Below are positions 29,279 to 41,227 of a stretch of DNA of 64,000 nucleotides, piece by piece; position 1 is the first letter of the stretch, and every line of letters starts with the position of its first letter. The DNA comes from Oscarella lobularis. Its lineage: Eukaryota > Porifera > Homoscleromorpha > Homosclerophorida > Oscarellidae. Position numbers and translations under genes: made by a program. Location of the stretch: the NCBI RefSeq assembly GCF_947507565.1, contig NC_089184.1:310001-374000 (forward strand). The letters are read 5' to 3'. The notes under the pieces are model-generated. The model ran no database searches and had not been told where the DNA came from. It saw nothing but the letters and a program-made list of their open reading frames with translations.

Positions 29279-29892
29279 CGCGTCGCTCTCGCGTGCGATA
29301 CTGATAAGACGCCGCCTATGATCGATTCATCGTCTCGTTGCCATGGATTCACGTGAGATTCGGTTGAGGGCGGAACGCGGGGCGCTAACTCTATTTTTAT
29401 CAGTATCTCTTGTACGGGATCCGTTTCGCAAATGTCCGCTTCAACCAACCATCTCCGGCCTTGGTGAGTTCAGTTCAGTCGCAATCGAATTTTCGTAAGC
29501 AAAGCGTTCGTAGATCACGTGCGAAGCAAGAGCGTAGCGGAAAAGGTTCTGCGAACGTCGAGCTTTGTGGTTTACCGACCGATCCTCTACCGACTAAGCT
29601 ACTACAGAGCAGGTACGAATAGTTGTTGCATGTAGACATCGGGGCCCCCTTTGAGGAAACAGTGTTTTCCCTCACTGGATCGCAAGCACGAAGCTTTGTG
29701 CGTGCGTTCTGTCAGTGAAAATCCTGTTTGAGGGCAGGCCGGGACTTCATCTTCGTGACAGGACACGAAAGTTTGTTTATATTTCCGTAGATCACCCACT
29801 TGGGGATTGTCAGGGGACATACTGTGACGTGCGACGAGAAAATAAGCATATAAGCATATAGAGTGAGTAACAATGAATTTCCCCTTCTCTGT
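29279..29892. other. Intergenic region upstream of WD40 gene and downstream of ADAMTS-like gene
   Basis: Contains the WD40 gene promoter (minus strand) and the 3' flank of the ADAMTS-like gene. On the minus strand at about 29555-29605 there is a tRNA-like A-box (TAGCTTAGTCGGTAGAGG), but no matching T-arm or acceptor stem, so no tRNA is called. Several weak inverted segments are present (for example around GAAGCTTTGTGCGTGCGTTC). No coding frame is convincing. Confidence 0.4.
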
Positions 29893-32800
29893 CTATTGTT
29901 TGCGTTTGTCTGTCTTTCGGCAGCTGAAGCAGCAAACATTCCGAACTTCTTGAAGATCGCAGTAATTGTGGATCTTCGCATCGGTGCAGATAGTCGTATT
30001 TGCATCAATACACGGATCGCCGGGGGCTCTGTCTAAAGTAAAAGGTAAGCATGCACGTGGCAGCTAGGAGCGATCTTTTGAGCGACCACCCTTCAGTCGC
30101 TCAAGAGATAGAGGCGGTACAAAGTAGTCTCTCTACCGAAAGGGGCCGCTCAATTAAAAGAGGGACTACTGTACCTTCGGGTGGCAGCGGACAAGCGCGA
30201 GTTTCCCTGCACATTCTACTCGCAATTGGCTTGTCTTCGACGCTGCACAATTTGCTCTTCACCGAAGCATTAGTGTGCCGATTGACGCACACGATCGTTC
30301 GATTTACGACCCCAGTACCACAAGAAACCGAGCACTAAAAGTTAAACAATTGGCATTCGTATCAATCAATCAATGGTTCCTAAATCATATACCGATTTGG
30401 ACCATGGACCTATTCTCCACACATAGCATGGCGCCTTGTTGCATAGTCGCATCTCGGGTGGTTTCGGTCGATACCCGTAGCACAATTCCTCGTTCGTTTT
30501 GGGGCACACTACGGTTCGACTTTGCCAGACGGTGTTGCACTTGCACGTTCCATAGTCGCGCACTATGACCCAATCGACGCAATCGTTGTGCTCTCCCTCG
30601 CACGTACGCGAATTCTCTGGCTTGGGGAGACGGCACACGCGTCCTCTCGGGCACGTAACGTCTCTCCACTGAGTCCCCTCCCGACATCGGCTCGAACACT
30701 TGAAAGTTTTAAATTATTATATAATCGGGTTTTACCGTTCGACTTACGGGGGACCATTGTCCGATTTTCCACGAACTGCAGTCTTGCAATTTGCACGGCA
30801 TCGTGTTCATCGGTTTGTCCTCTTGTCGACAGTTGCCCGACCGGCATTGCACGGAACGTTTGCGGAATCCAACGTCGCACGGCTTACTGCACTAAAAATT
30901 TCTCAACTGTTTGACTTTGAAACGAATCCCTTCCGCTCGATGTTTACCCTTCCCCACGACGATGCCTCCCAAGAGCACGGTCCTTTTGTGCACTTTCGCT
31001 GTCGGCTCGGCTTTCCCTGGCATCGCGACTCGTTCACTTCCTTCGTTCCTTTCACGCAGACAACGGTACGGTTTTGAAATCCCTCGCCACAGTTTGCACT
31101 GCATTCCGACCACGGTTCGTACACCCACGATGCCACTGACTCCTTCACCGGAGTTAGCTTTCGTCGCGGCAGCGTATACTTACACTCTATGCCCAAGTTA
31201 GGACCGTGAACGTTAACCTAGTAGGAGATGCAAACCCTTCAACATCGATTGTTGGTTTTATCACATACAAAGAATTCCACTCTTGCGCGTAGAGGCCCAT
31301 CAGACGTAAATCTATCCAGAATACCGTTTGATTTCCTTTCGCTGCAGTACCGTATGTTGGTTCCGGCAACGACAAATTTGTCACGGCCTTTATAACGCTC
31401 CGATAACCAACCCTCATCCACACGAGTATCTAGTTACAGACAGGATAGGCCGTAGAGGAAAAAAAACATTGGCATCGTACCGAGCGTATTATTAGTCGGC
31501 CTTAATTGCTTGACGTCAATATTGGTCGCTCCCCTCGGTGCCGAACAGATCCTCCTGTGACCGCTCTGCTTGACGTAGGGTCGAGTAACGGAAACGATCC
31601 GACACGTATCGCCCCGTCCTCCGCACACGCCGCATCGATCGACAACGAGCGACGAACCGAGCGCCTTGTCGCAACCGATCGGCTAGGGGGAGAGGGGGAG
31701 AACAATGCCTTTAAAACCTACCCTCGAGGGTATGCGCATCGCGTTTAATTCCCTTGCCTCGCATAGTCCACTTATGCAGATGCCGGCGTCTTGTCCTCTT
31801 CCGCCGATCCGGCATTCTGTTCCGTCGCGAACCTCTTTGGCGATTACTCTCCTAAACGTCGGCGATCCTTCGGTCTCGCAGCTCAATTGGCACGGGTTTC
31901 CTTTGGCTGAAACAAAGAGCGCGATTCGATCGATCGAAGAGAAATTGTCTACGCCGTCTTATTGCATGCCTTCTGTCTTAGACGGCACCCTGTAACGCGG
32001 CCACGTCCGATTCTCCTCGCACTGAATTCGTCGAAATGATTTCGATTTGGGCGGGCAATCCTAAACGAATAAGGGAAAAAGAATGCGCATCTTAGACGAG
32101 ACCAGTTTTGTCCGGAACATTATTTTTATTCACGAATACCGCCATCGCCGCCGACACACGTCAGCGGACGCTGACGGTCTTCCAATTCATACCGATGTGC
32201 TGCACAGCTTGTAGCGAGCTCGCGGCCCCGTACAGTAAGCACCTCCGTGGGCGGGCCTGCAATATAATTACGGGATCTCGCTCTCCGGTGGTCGTGCGTC
32301 AAGCGAGTCGCGCGGCAAATGATTTGCCGTCATCGTACCTCGGATTGGTGCACGGTCTCTTGGATACGGACACTCCCGTTCCGCAAGTTCGACTGCAGTC
32401 GGACCACGATTGCCACTTGCCCCAGCCACCCTCAATAGACGTCGGCTTGTATCGAAGGCATTTTCCTTGAAAACACACCTGAATACGGGGAGGGGAGGGG
32501 GGGGAGTCGATAGAGGAAAAAATGCAATAACTGACTATGACACTCCGACCTTATTTGGACTGCAGACGGTGCCGTCTGCGGCCGGAGCGTTCAAGTTGGC
32601 TGGGTAACACGACTCCGTAGTCGAGACTGTCCACGATTTGGGCTGACACAATAGTCTGCGGCACGTTTCGGCTGCCTAAGGTTTGTTTGTGGTGGCAACG
32701 AATAATTGGAACTAGATCAACGTCGCTTCAAATTCGATTTTACCGTTTGAGCCGTGCAGTGTTTTGACATGTCTCCGCTGGCGAGCCGACACTGTTCATC

Positions 32801-34526
32801 TGGCGAACTGTATGGCATCGGCTCTGACGGCGGCGCATTAGTCGGGCGGCTGTCACTTTTCATTTCGACTTTATTGTCCAGGCAATTAGCCGTTTTAAGA
32901 AAATTTTCCAAGTAGCGTCGACTGCACTCTGACCACAGTTGTCCGTACGCCGGAAAGTGACGCGACCGCTCTGACGACATAATTCCCTCACAGGGCGCGC
33001 TGTCATGAATCATTCCCATACTGGAGACGAGATGGTGATCTAGTATCCTCTCTCTGCGTCACGATTTCTTACCTGTGGCCAATTCCGTGCGCGATCGCAT
33101 AGGCAGTCGCCGACATTCCTTTATCGGCTACTGCTATGCAATTTCTGCCGGGTGTGCAGGCACCCTCGATCGTGGCGTGGCCCTTCAAACTGCAGTCGAG
33201 CACCCCGTTTACCGTTTGGCATAAGTTACCCCTAAGTAGGCAAAGAATAGAACCTTTGTTTGCATGTTTGTCGCAAATTTGTGTGCGCGCACCGCACCCC
33301 GTAATAAGAACTGCGATGTCGTACTGATTCGTCGAATTAGTTCCCGCCGACAGCTTGGCCGTCCACTTGCAAAATTCTGACAGCACTTCGTGAGCGTTTT
33401 CGCTCACGGTGAACTCCTGAAGAGAAAATAAGAATGCCGCCGCGACAGATAAAAAGAATGCCAACGAACGTCGCGATCGAGAAGACTAAGACGAGATACT
33501 TGAATATTGATGTTGTGGCCAATCGATGCGTCGCGAAAGAATCCGTTCACCTGCGCCGTAGAAAAAGAATCGTTAGCTCTACGGCATCTGTGTGCGCCGT
33601 TCTATGCCCTCGAAATGCGTCACGTGCCAGTGGAAGGGAAAACGGAAACCACACAGTAGAGCAGGTGAGTGGATTCCGTGTTTTCTTTCTCCTTCCTACC
33701 CGTGGGTTCTCGCGGACGTACCATATTCATAAGCGTGAGCGCGTATTGTTCCGTTTCCCGACCGTGTTCGTAGGACGTTCGAAAGTCGACGACCACGAGG
33801 ACTTCGACTGTTCGTTCGCGCACCCAATCGCGCGTCGATCGCTTGAACCGGACTAAAGACAACGCAGCTTGTTTATTCTTCAATCGCACTGAGAGAGAAC
33901 TAGACGAGGCAATGCTCGACTCCCCGCGGCCACTACCGTTGTCGGCTTGCCCAGATTCTTCGGATTTCCCGACAATATGGCGCTCAAGCATATGCTGATT
34001 GGAAGCGATTGCGTTCCGAGGCGGCCTGATAAAGTAACTGACATCTTGAACCCCAAAAAAGCCGCTCTATTGCGCATCGACATATCGATACAAAAAACAG
34101 GTATTTAGCGACAGATATAGATACCATGTGTCCATCTGCATTGATCGTCACCGCTACGGAGCTCGCTCGATCCTTACCGTTGACCGTTCCCCGATAAAGA
34201 ATGTAGTTGCCAGGATACTGGTTAGTCAAGGAGTTTTTGATTAGATGGAGGTGGACGCCGCGGCCGTCGCCGCCAGATTCGTTGATAGTGTAGTCGACGA
34301 CGTTGTCGTCATCTCCTTCCTGCGGAGAGCGTGACAAGGTCGCGTTCAGATTGTCGATGCGAGGCCCAGTCGTCGTCGTCTCCGCCACCGTAGCTGCGAA
34401 GCAGACTTTAGGATTAATTGCCCTTGTAACGGGAAGGAGAATCCTTGTGAATTCACCTGCGACTGCGACGAGCAGAAAGGCGAGCTCGAGCAATACGGAC
34501 TGCCTAAGAAGCGGCAGCAGCGGCAT
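29893..34526 (-). CDS. ADAMTS-like: ADAMTS-like secreted protein with PLAC domain and inactivated metalloprotease motif
   Basis: Extracellular matrix protein of the ADAMTS family. N to C: signal peptide (residues 1 to about 24, LLELAFLLVAVAGEF); propeptide; furin site RFKR near 33845; metalloprotease domain (VEVLVVVDFRTSYEHG, FFRDASIGHNINIQVSRLSL, NQYDIAVLITG); a zinc motif read as HGIGHSMGMIHD across an intron at 33073; Met-turn GIM; disintegrin-like and Cys-rich regions; a first TSP1 module (WQSWSDCSRTCGTG, about 32390); and a spacer. More TSP1 modules follow (WSECSANCGEGFQNRTVVC; CSSRCREGTQWRDVTCP; exon 30175-30334 with CSVSCGTG). The last exon, 29893-30032, is a PLAC domain (CIDANTTICTDAKIHNYCDL, then CCFSC). 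The usual HExxH is HGxxH: the Glu codon is Gly at 33084-33086, so proteolysis should be lost while zinc-ligand histidines remain. Internal exon edges are approximate. Confidence 0.88.
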
Positions 34527-34991
34527 TGTGGCGTGTCAGTCCGGCGTAGAGGCGAAAGAATCGAAGAAACTGCGCGTCGCGACGGCCTCTCGCGGAATGA
34601 CGAATGAAGAAGAAAGCAAAGCTTATATAAGAAATGGACGGGAAGGTAGGCATGCCGGAAGCAAGGAGCGCGTGTGGACGCCCGGCCCCGACGACAATTA
34701 TCATAATCTCTATATCTATGGCGTGCATTATTCGGGCGATTCAAGACGCCGCCGTCGCGGACCGTTTGTACTTTACTTCGTCAATCCTAACGTGATTGAC
34801 GTGTGTTTCTGTTGACGTTCACACACCGGACTGGGCGAGCGCTGCGCACGGCCTTGTTGGTTCTTCCTGGTTTCTTCCGGTTGCGCCGCGTGTAATATAC
34901 CAGCTATTGATTGATTTGAGGCGTCGGCTTACTTGTATGCGGGAGGTTTGATGACGTCAATGTGACCCGTCCGTCTCTTCTCTTTTTGAGC
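34527..34991. promoter_or_regulatory. Bidirectional promoter region, ADAMTS-like/ClpX
   Basis: 465 bp between divergent start codons. A TGACGTCA (CRE-like) word lies about 40 bp upstream of the ClpX ATG (about 34950-34957). A GACGTT-rich, GC-rich block is near 34800. Open frames here are not convincing as genes. Confidence 0.4.
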
Positions 34992-37374
34992 ATGAACCGA
35001 CTTATTCGGCCTGCGCGGCGAGTTCAGTCGTTTCTCACATTACGTAATGCCGTTTTATGTCGTCACTACACCGCAGCGTCCTCAGGTAGCAAAAAACCGC
35101 ACTCGAAGACAAAAACGCACCGAGAAAACGCCGTTTAGCCGCCCCAACGACTCTCGACAGCTTCAAAACAGCTCTACGACACCCAAAACGTCACATTTCA
35201 AGCGGAACAGACAAGGGAAAAGGCAAAAAGAAGGAGATATTGTGCCCTCGCTGTGGCTCGCCCATCGACCAATCAGCGTCCTTCTTGAGTGAGCGCGACG
35301 TCGCGCCTCCTCCGTCTCTGATCTGACGCGTTTTTAGCCGCGTCATCGCGCTTTTTGCGATGCGCACGTTGCGAGCACATTTTCCTCATCGTCGACGCCG
35401 ACGCGACGGCGACGAAAGCGAAAACCGAATCGATGACGTCACAAGAAGTCGCTCGCAAACAAAAATCAACACCCAGTCCGCCACCGCCAAAAAAGGTAAT
35501 TTTTTGACGCATTCATAATTTAATTAATTAATAACACGTCTTAATAATTAGATTTTTGAATATTTGGGTCAGTATGTGATAGGGCAAGAGCACGCGAAAA
35601 AAGTTCTCTCTGTGGCCGTTTATAATCATTATAAGCGGCTCGGAGTGATGATGGGTGGCGGGGGAAAGAAGACGAAGAGTCCAGCGTCTAGTGCTAGTGC
35701 TCATTATCATAACCCGTGGAAACAGCAGACTTCGTACTGGCCCTCCACTGAAAAAACGAAAGCGTGGGAATCGCCATCAGGTGGGAGAATCAATATCGAT
35801 TATGTCATCAATCGCTGATAATTTCTTAGAAATTTATTCTCGATCAAATGGCAATTTGTTTAATCCTCTAAATGGGGTTTATCCGACGTCTTCCATTCCG
35901 CTTGCTTTGCCTGATGATAAGAAGCAGTCGGACGGTGAAACGAATACGGAAAAGGATTCCGACTCAGGACTGAGAATCGAAAAGAGCAACATACTTCTAT
36001 TGGGCCCCACAGGATCAGGTCAATAAAATAAATAAATAATAAATAAATATTTTATTTTTTTATAGGAAAGACGCTATTGGCTCAGACGCTGGCACGGTGT
36101 CTTGACGTTCCCATAGCGATGTGTGACTGCACCACGTTGACTCAAGCCGGTTACGTGGGAGAAGACGTCGAATCCGTGATTGTGAAATTAGTACAGGTAC
36201 TAAAAGCTTGATACATGCATGCATGCAACTACCCCTAGCTATTTATATACCATAGGAAGCTGATTACAATATCGAAAAGGCACAAAGAGGCACTTAGATA
36301 TAAATTCGTTTATATTGTACTAACGTTACGTTTGAACAGGAATCGTTTTTTTGGATGAAGTGGATAAAATTAGCTCCGTTCCTTCCTATGGAACGCGATT
36401 GCGTGACGTCGGAGGAGAAGGCGTCCAACAGGTAATAAATAAAATAAAGTTCTATAAATTTTATTTTTTTATTTAGGCTCTGTTAAAAATGATGGAAGGA
36501 ACGACGGTCAATGTCCCAGATCGCAACGGAAGAAAAGGCCGCGCAGAAGTCATGACCATAGACACGACCAACATCCTATTCATTGCATCGGGAGCGTTCA
36601 ACGCGCTCGACAAGATCATCGGCCGACGAACGAAAGAAAACGCAAGAACCACGCGCGCGAAGAGAAAAAATAATCTAAAAATTAATTATTCTATATAGCA
36701 TTTGGGGTTTGGTATTAAAACGTCGTCATCTTCCGATGCCATGGAGACGCTTGGGGGAGATGATAGCAATGACCCGTTTGAAATGCTCGCCTTCAAGTCC
36801 AAAGCAAGTCCAAAGGAAGAACTCGAAGCGCGAGATCGACTCTTCGAAATGGTCGAAGCAAAGGATCTAATTGAATTCGGTATAATCCCCGAATTCATTG
36901 GTCGTCTTCCCGTCGTGGTAAGTCTCCATTCCTTGGACGAGGAGATGCTGGTGAGAATTCTCAACGAGGGCAAAGGAGCTCTCATTCCCCAATTCAAAGC
37001 ACTTTTTGCATTAGATAACGTAAGAGTCTTATATTAGGAATTAGGCTATAACTCTTCATCTAGGTTGAACTTCTTTTTACTGATGATTCGCTGAAGGATA
37101 TCGCTCGACAAGCAATGGAAAAGCAAACAGGCGCCAGAGGCCTTCGATCAATCATGGTACGTATTTTATATAATTAATTAATTTAATATGGGATCTTACG
37201 TAGGAGAAATTGCTTCTGGATCCCATGTTCGAGGTCCCCGGTTCGGATATTCGTTGCGTTTGCGTCGACGAAGAGGTAGCGAAGGGAAAGAAGGCTCCAG
37301 AGTACGTGTACGAGACCAAAGAGGAGTCAAGTGAGGGGGCAACTCAAGCCAATCGGGCCTCAGGTTCTGTATAG
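34992..37374 (+). CDS. CLPX: ATP-dependent Clp protease ATP-binding subunit ClpX, mitochondrial
   Basis: AAA+ unfoldase of the mitochondrial matrix that feeds ClpP and activates ALAS in heme synthesis. The N-terminus [20 protein letters not shown] is Arg-rich without acidic residues, a matrix targeting signal. The zinc-binding domain has CPRCG and, on the next exon, CARCEHIF. Then come [20 protein letters not shown], Walker A GPTGSGKT (split by an intron at about 36019-36065), [18 protein letters not shown], Walker [45 protein letters not shown], and [14 protein letters not shown] with sensor 2 in GARGLRSIM. Stop at 37372-37374. Domain order and length fit metazoan CLPX. A Gly/Ser/Lys-rich insert after residue about 170 is longer than in bacteria, as usual for animals. 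Confidence 0.94.
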
Positions 37375-37504
37375 AATAGCGCCGTACCATTTCCGGGGGA
37401 GGGGGCAAAGTGCATTTAGAGAGAAATATCCTTATATCGATTATCAACCAGGGGTGCGAATTCAAAAAAAATCCTCAGCTACTATATATAATCCTCTCGA
37501 AGAA

Positions 37505-37517
37505 TTACGTCTTTTTG

Positions 37518-37569
<52 letters not shown>

Positions 37570-39721
37570 TTATCGACGATTCCTTCACGACGCCAACGCC
37601 GCTTATCGACGATTCCTTCATGACGCCAACGCCGCCGCCTAATCGTCGAAAATTCATAGAAGCTGCCGTTTGCCACGCATTCGCCTTCAAGTCCAACCAC
37701 TCCACGCTATTCAAATACGAAGTCCCGTCGAACCCCCCAACAGCGTACAACTTCCCGTTCACAACGCCCAATCCGACTCCGCTCCGTCGCGAGAGCATCG
37801 ACGCAATAGGCGACCAGTGTCCCGTCCGCGGATCGAATCTCTCGACCGTATTCAACTCGGATAGCTCGTCGCGACCGCCGACGGCATAGAGGCAATTCTC
37901 CAGCGCGGCGACGCCGAGATGCTTTCGTCGCGTCGTCATGACGGGCGCCGGAGTCCATTGGTTTAATTGCTGTTCGTATTGTTCGACGCTGCTCAACGGC
38001 GACGTTCCGTCCGAGCCGCCGACCGCGTAGAGCCGATTGGACATGATTGTGACGGCGACGCCGAGACGACGCGCGTTCATTGGCTGTATTCGATCCCATT
38101 TTTGTAGCGTTGGGTTGTAACGCTCAACAATGTTCAAACAACTTACGCCGTCCTGAAAAAAAAACGATAAAGTAAGAATTAGAAAAAGTGACCTTCCTAC
38201 CATGGTATTCTGCCCGAGTAAACGCCCACCCCCCTCTAACAAAGTACATAGGGAGAGGAGACGGACTCTAGTCATATGATCTACAGTCTTTCAGGGGCCC
38301 GTACTCAATAACGCCTAACAAAATTTTTGTGAAGTACTAACTAGAGGGTAGGTGATTACACTGCGTTACAAAGTCATAGCAAGCGCCCATGGGCGTTTTT
38401 ACTCGGCCAGAATACTATATATATATATATATATATATACTCCTCTAGTTTATAGGAGAATCATTGTTCTTAGATTAGTTCTCACCTGTCCGCCAACGGC
38501 ATAGATGAGCCCGTCCAAGACGGCAACCCCAACGCTCGTACGACATGCACTCGTCGCCGGAACATCGGCGAACCAAGCATTGACCTTGGAATCATACCGT
38601 TCGACGCTGCTCAAATAAGAAACGCCGTCGTGTCCGCCGACCGCATACAAATCCCCGCCACTCCCATCCAAATCCTCCGAAGGAGAAAGCACAGCAACTC
38701 CAACCCCACACCGTTGTTTCGTCATGGGCGCAACGACCGTCCAAACATCAGTCACGGGATCGTACTTTTCCACGGTATTGACGGCGTCGCCGGAACACCA
38801 TCCGCCGACGGCGTACATCACCTGATCCCGTCGCACGGAAACGCGTTGCCGTCGAACGACAGCTTTTATACGGGGACTATAGTCCGGCCCCATGAGATGA
38901 AAATTCTTCGCCTCGTCGACGAGATCGCGACATACGTCGTCGGCTCGCACGAGACGTTCGCCGGAGACGGTGCCGACGAGAAATGCGGGCGTTAAAAGAG
39001 AGAAGCGCACGTGTTCCATGACGACGGCGACGTCGCGTCGTCGCGTCGTTTCGTCGTGTTTTATCCAGCGCAAGGCGACGTTCCACACGACTTCTTCCGA
39101 TTTGGTGTCGAGTTCGTCGCTGGCGAGTAGATGAGCGAGATGGTCGGCGCTGAGCGCGAGAAATTCGTCGCTTTCGGCGACTTGATCGAAGTGTTGACGA
39201 GCGAAGCGATCGGCGGTTTTTCTAAGGTCCGGGCAGTTGTAGCGTTCGGCAAAATGACTGATACCGAGACAATTGGTCGCGTCGAGCTGATCGGCGAGAA
39301 ATTCGCAACAGACATCGACGACGCTCTGCAATTGCAGCAGACGCGCGACGCTGAGCAGCGACTGGACGTTCTCCTCGTTCACGTCGACTTTCGCCGTGTA
39401 GGCGAAGTCGACGAGACGTTCGACTGCGTCCGGGCTCACGTCACGCAAGGTAACGCGCGATTGACGACTCTCCGACAGTTCGCCGGTGAACATCGCTTGG
39501 AAATAGGGGCTCGACGCGGCGAGAACGAGTCGATGGGCGACGATTTCGCGATCGGCGACGACAAGAACGACGTCGCAGAGATCGTTTCGGGTTCGTAGTG
39601 AGGCGATTACTTCGAGGACTTGGTGGGCGTGTGACGAATCGGTGTGCTGGAGCGAAGCCATTGTCGATGGCGGGTAGGAATCGGGTGGAATGGGCGTAGG
39701 CCGCGATGTTTGGCCTGCCAT
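37505..39721 (-). CDS. KLHL20: Kelch-like protein 20 (Cullin-3 adaptor) with polyglycine C-terminus
   Basis: Substrate adaptor of CUL3-RING ubiquitin ligases. Two exons (38486-39721, 37505-38152) give 627 aa. BTB domain: [44 protein letters not shown] domain: [58 protein letters not shown]. Six kelch repeats begin at [20 protein letters not shown] and include [48 protein letters not shown] and [14 protein letters not shown]. These are nearly identical to KLHL20. The normal ending after RRLGGGVGV is replaced by a duplicated [10 protein letters not shown] segment, about 17 glycines and DKKT, coded by a GCC microsatellite. The 333-bp intron holds a TA repeat. It converges on CLPX (130 bp between stops). 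Confidence 0.95.
37519..37569. repeat. GCC trinucleotide microsatellite inside KLHL20 coding exon
   Basis: About 17 uninterrupted GCC units on the plus strand, read as Gly codons on the minus strand just before the KLHL20 stop. Beside it (37570-37640) a 30-bp unit containing CTTATCGACGATTCCTTCA is present twice in tandem. Confidence 0.9.
38415..38439. repeat. TA dinucleotide microsatellite in KLHL20 intron
   Basis: A run of about 12 TA units in the only intron of KLHL20, close to the 5' donor. No other function is visible. Confidence 0.85.
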
Positions 39722-40174
39722 CGGGCTTTGGGAGAGAGGGGAGGGGAAAAGAAAGGAGAAATCGATCGAAACAACGTTGATATCAAGAAATTCCGGATAT
39801 TAAATAATTTGTTGATTGCATATACACAATGTATCGATTCGGCGTGACAGTGTGTAATTTTAATTTTTTAGAATCACCACAATGAAGATAAAATTCAAAG
39901 GCGGCTTCTTGACACATCGTTTAGGTGTGAGAAAACTGTACTCAGAGTGTCTTTCTAGATCCGTGACGTCACTACACCAATGAATAGTAAAGCTCCTCGG
40001 CAAAGAAAACATCCCAGATTTTAATTGTAGCCGGAGGAGGTCGGTCATTTGACGTCATTTGACTGGTTAGACCCTGACCTCTTTTCCACCGGATCTCTAT
40101 GACCACTTCCTCTACTAACCATGTATATCCCGGAGGCCTTGCATTCATTGTGTGACTGAACTTCTGGTCTGAAG
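39722..40174. promoter_or_regulatory. Bidirectional region KLHL20/TenA-like copy 1
   Basis: 453 bp. The part nearest the TenA-like ATG (about 40060-40174) matches the upstream region of TenA-like copy 2 (48061-48190): TGACCTCTTTTxCC, GGATCTC, TTCCTCTACT, CCGGAGGCCTTGCATT and CTTCTGGTCTGAAG occur in order in both. A GACGTCATTTGACGTCATTT pair lies near 40033-40055. Confidence 0.6.
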
Positions 40175-41133
40175 ATGTCTACCGCTAGAGCCGTCAGAAC
40201 TTGGACTGCTCGTCGATCAAATAAAATTTTTGACAAACTTGCGATAGACACAGTCGACGCGCCAAAAACAGACGGAAAAGGGGGTCAACTGGCCTACGAG
40301 ATCTTCGACATCAACGACGACGTGGCGAAGCGAGCTCTCGAAACAAAGTTCATTCAAGGCATCAAGACCGGTCGGCTCGATCCCACCGAATACGGAGGAT
40401 ACACAGTACAGGACGCCATCTATTGTTATCACGGTAGGGTAGGTGATAGTTGAGTGGGAGGAAGGAGGAAGAGGAGGCCGGAGGAGGAGGAAGCTCAATC
40501 TGATATGATTTTTTAGGCACGGAAAATTTGGAGACGCTTGAAAAGAAAGCTCGTAGCGAAGGCCTACCGGATTTGGAATCGTTTGCGAGTCTCAAAGCCG
40601 AAGTGATTCCCCCCGCCGTCTAATACTAATACGCGTACGTCATAGGGTTATTCGATTAGGGGTACAAAGACTACGCCGCCAGCATGTTCCACGATTGGCA
40701 TATAAATAATCCCAGAGGGATCGATCTCGGCGAGGCGGCGAGCAATTATTTGCACTTCAGTCGAAGCGTTCTGCATGGTTTTCCGCCCTACTACATGATC
40801 ATTGCCATGCTGCCCTGCGATATGTTGTGGGAGTGGCTTGGGCAGCAGCTGAAGGGATACGTTTCGGACGCAAACGTTTATTCGTTTTGGATTGAAGGCA
40901 ATCTTCCAGGCAGCACGTCGTGGGAAGATTTTGTCGATGGTCATACTCGAAAGTAAAGTTAAACACATGTGCGTGCTTTGTATTGATCAGACGTATTTCT
41001 TAGGTATGATAAAGAAATTGCCAATCAGATATTCAGAATTGCAATGATCAGTGAGCTCAATTTCTTCAGGTCTGGATGTGGAGAGAAGCTTGAACCTGTG
41101 CCAAAAATGCCGGAACCCCCTTCCGCATGCTAA
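40175..41133 (+). CDS. TenA/THI-4 (heme-oxygenase-fold) family protein, copy 1
   Basis: Four exons (40175-40433, 40517-40602, 40660-40952, 41004-41133) give 255 aa. The middle exon has the features of the TenA/heme-oxygenase fold: LGEAASNYLHFSRSVLHGFP, PPYYMIIAMLPCDMLWEWLG, then FWIEGNLPGSTSWEDFVDGH. The last exon gives EIANQIFRIAMISELNFF, like the C-terminal helix with conserved Glu and paired aromatics of TenA proteins. TenA enzymes hydrolyse thiamine breakdown products, but many eukaryotic relatives are uncharacterised, so substrate and reaction are unknown. No signal peptide. A paralog with the same exon lengths is at 47106-48060 on the other strand. Confidence 0.7.
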
Positions 41134-41227
41134 GATTGAAGGATGTGACCGTAACTTTGATTTTATGTGTATGTGTTGATTGCGCGTGATGCTGTACTTG
41201 TATACGGGAACCCTCCATACTCCAGTC

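Noticed and set aside
29540-29620. tRNA gene on the minus strand
   Set aside because: An A-box-like TAGCTTAGTCGGTAGAGG is present, but there is no TTCRANY T-loop with a 5-bp stem, no pairing acceptor ends and no convincing anticodon arm. At best a decayed tRNA-derived fragment.
30366-30638. ADAMTS-like gene ending at the 30366 stop
   Set aside because: A GT donor at 30392 and the downstream exons 30175-30334 (TSP1) and 29893-30032 (PLAC) continue the protein in phase, so that stop is intronic.
37519-37569. GCC run as part of a plus-strand alanine or proline-rich protein
   Set aside because: The plus-strand frames through it have no domain or splice support; the minus-strand reading is continuous with KLHL20.
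39131-39598. 155-codon plus-strand frame
   Set aside because: Antisense of the KLHL20 BTB/BACK coding exon; no independent support.
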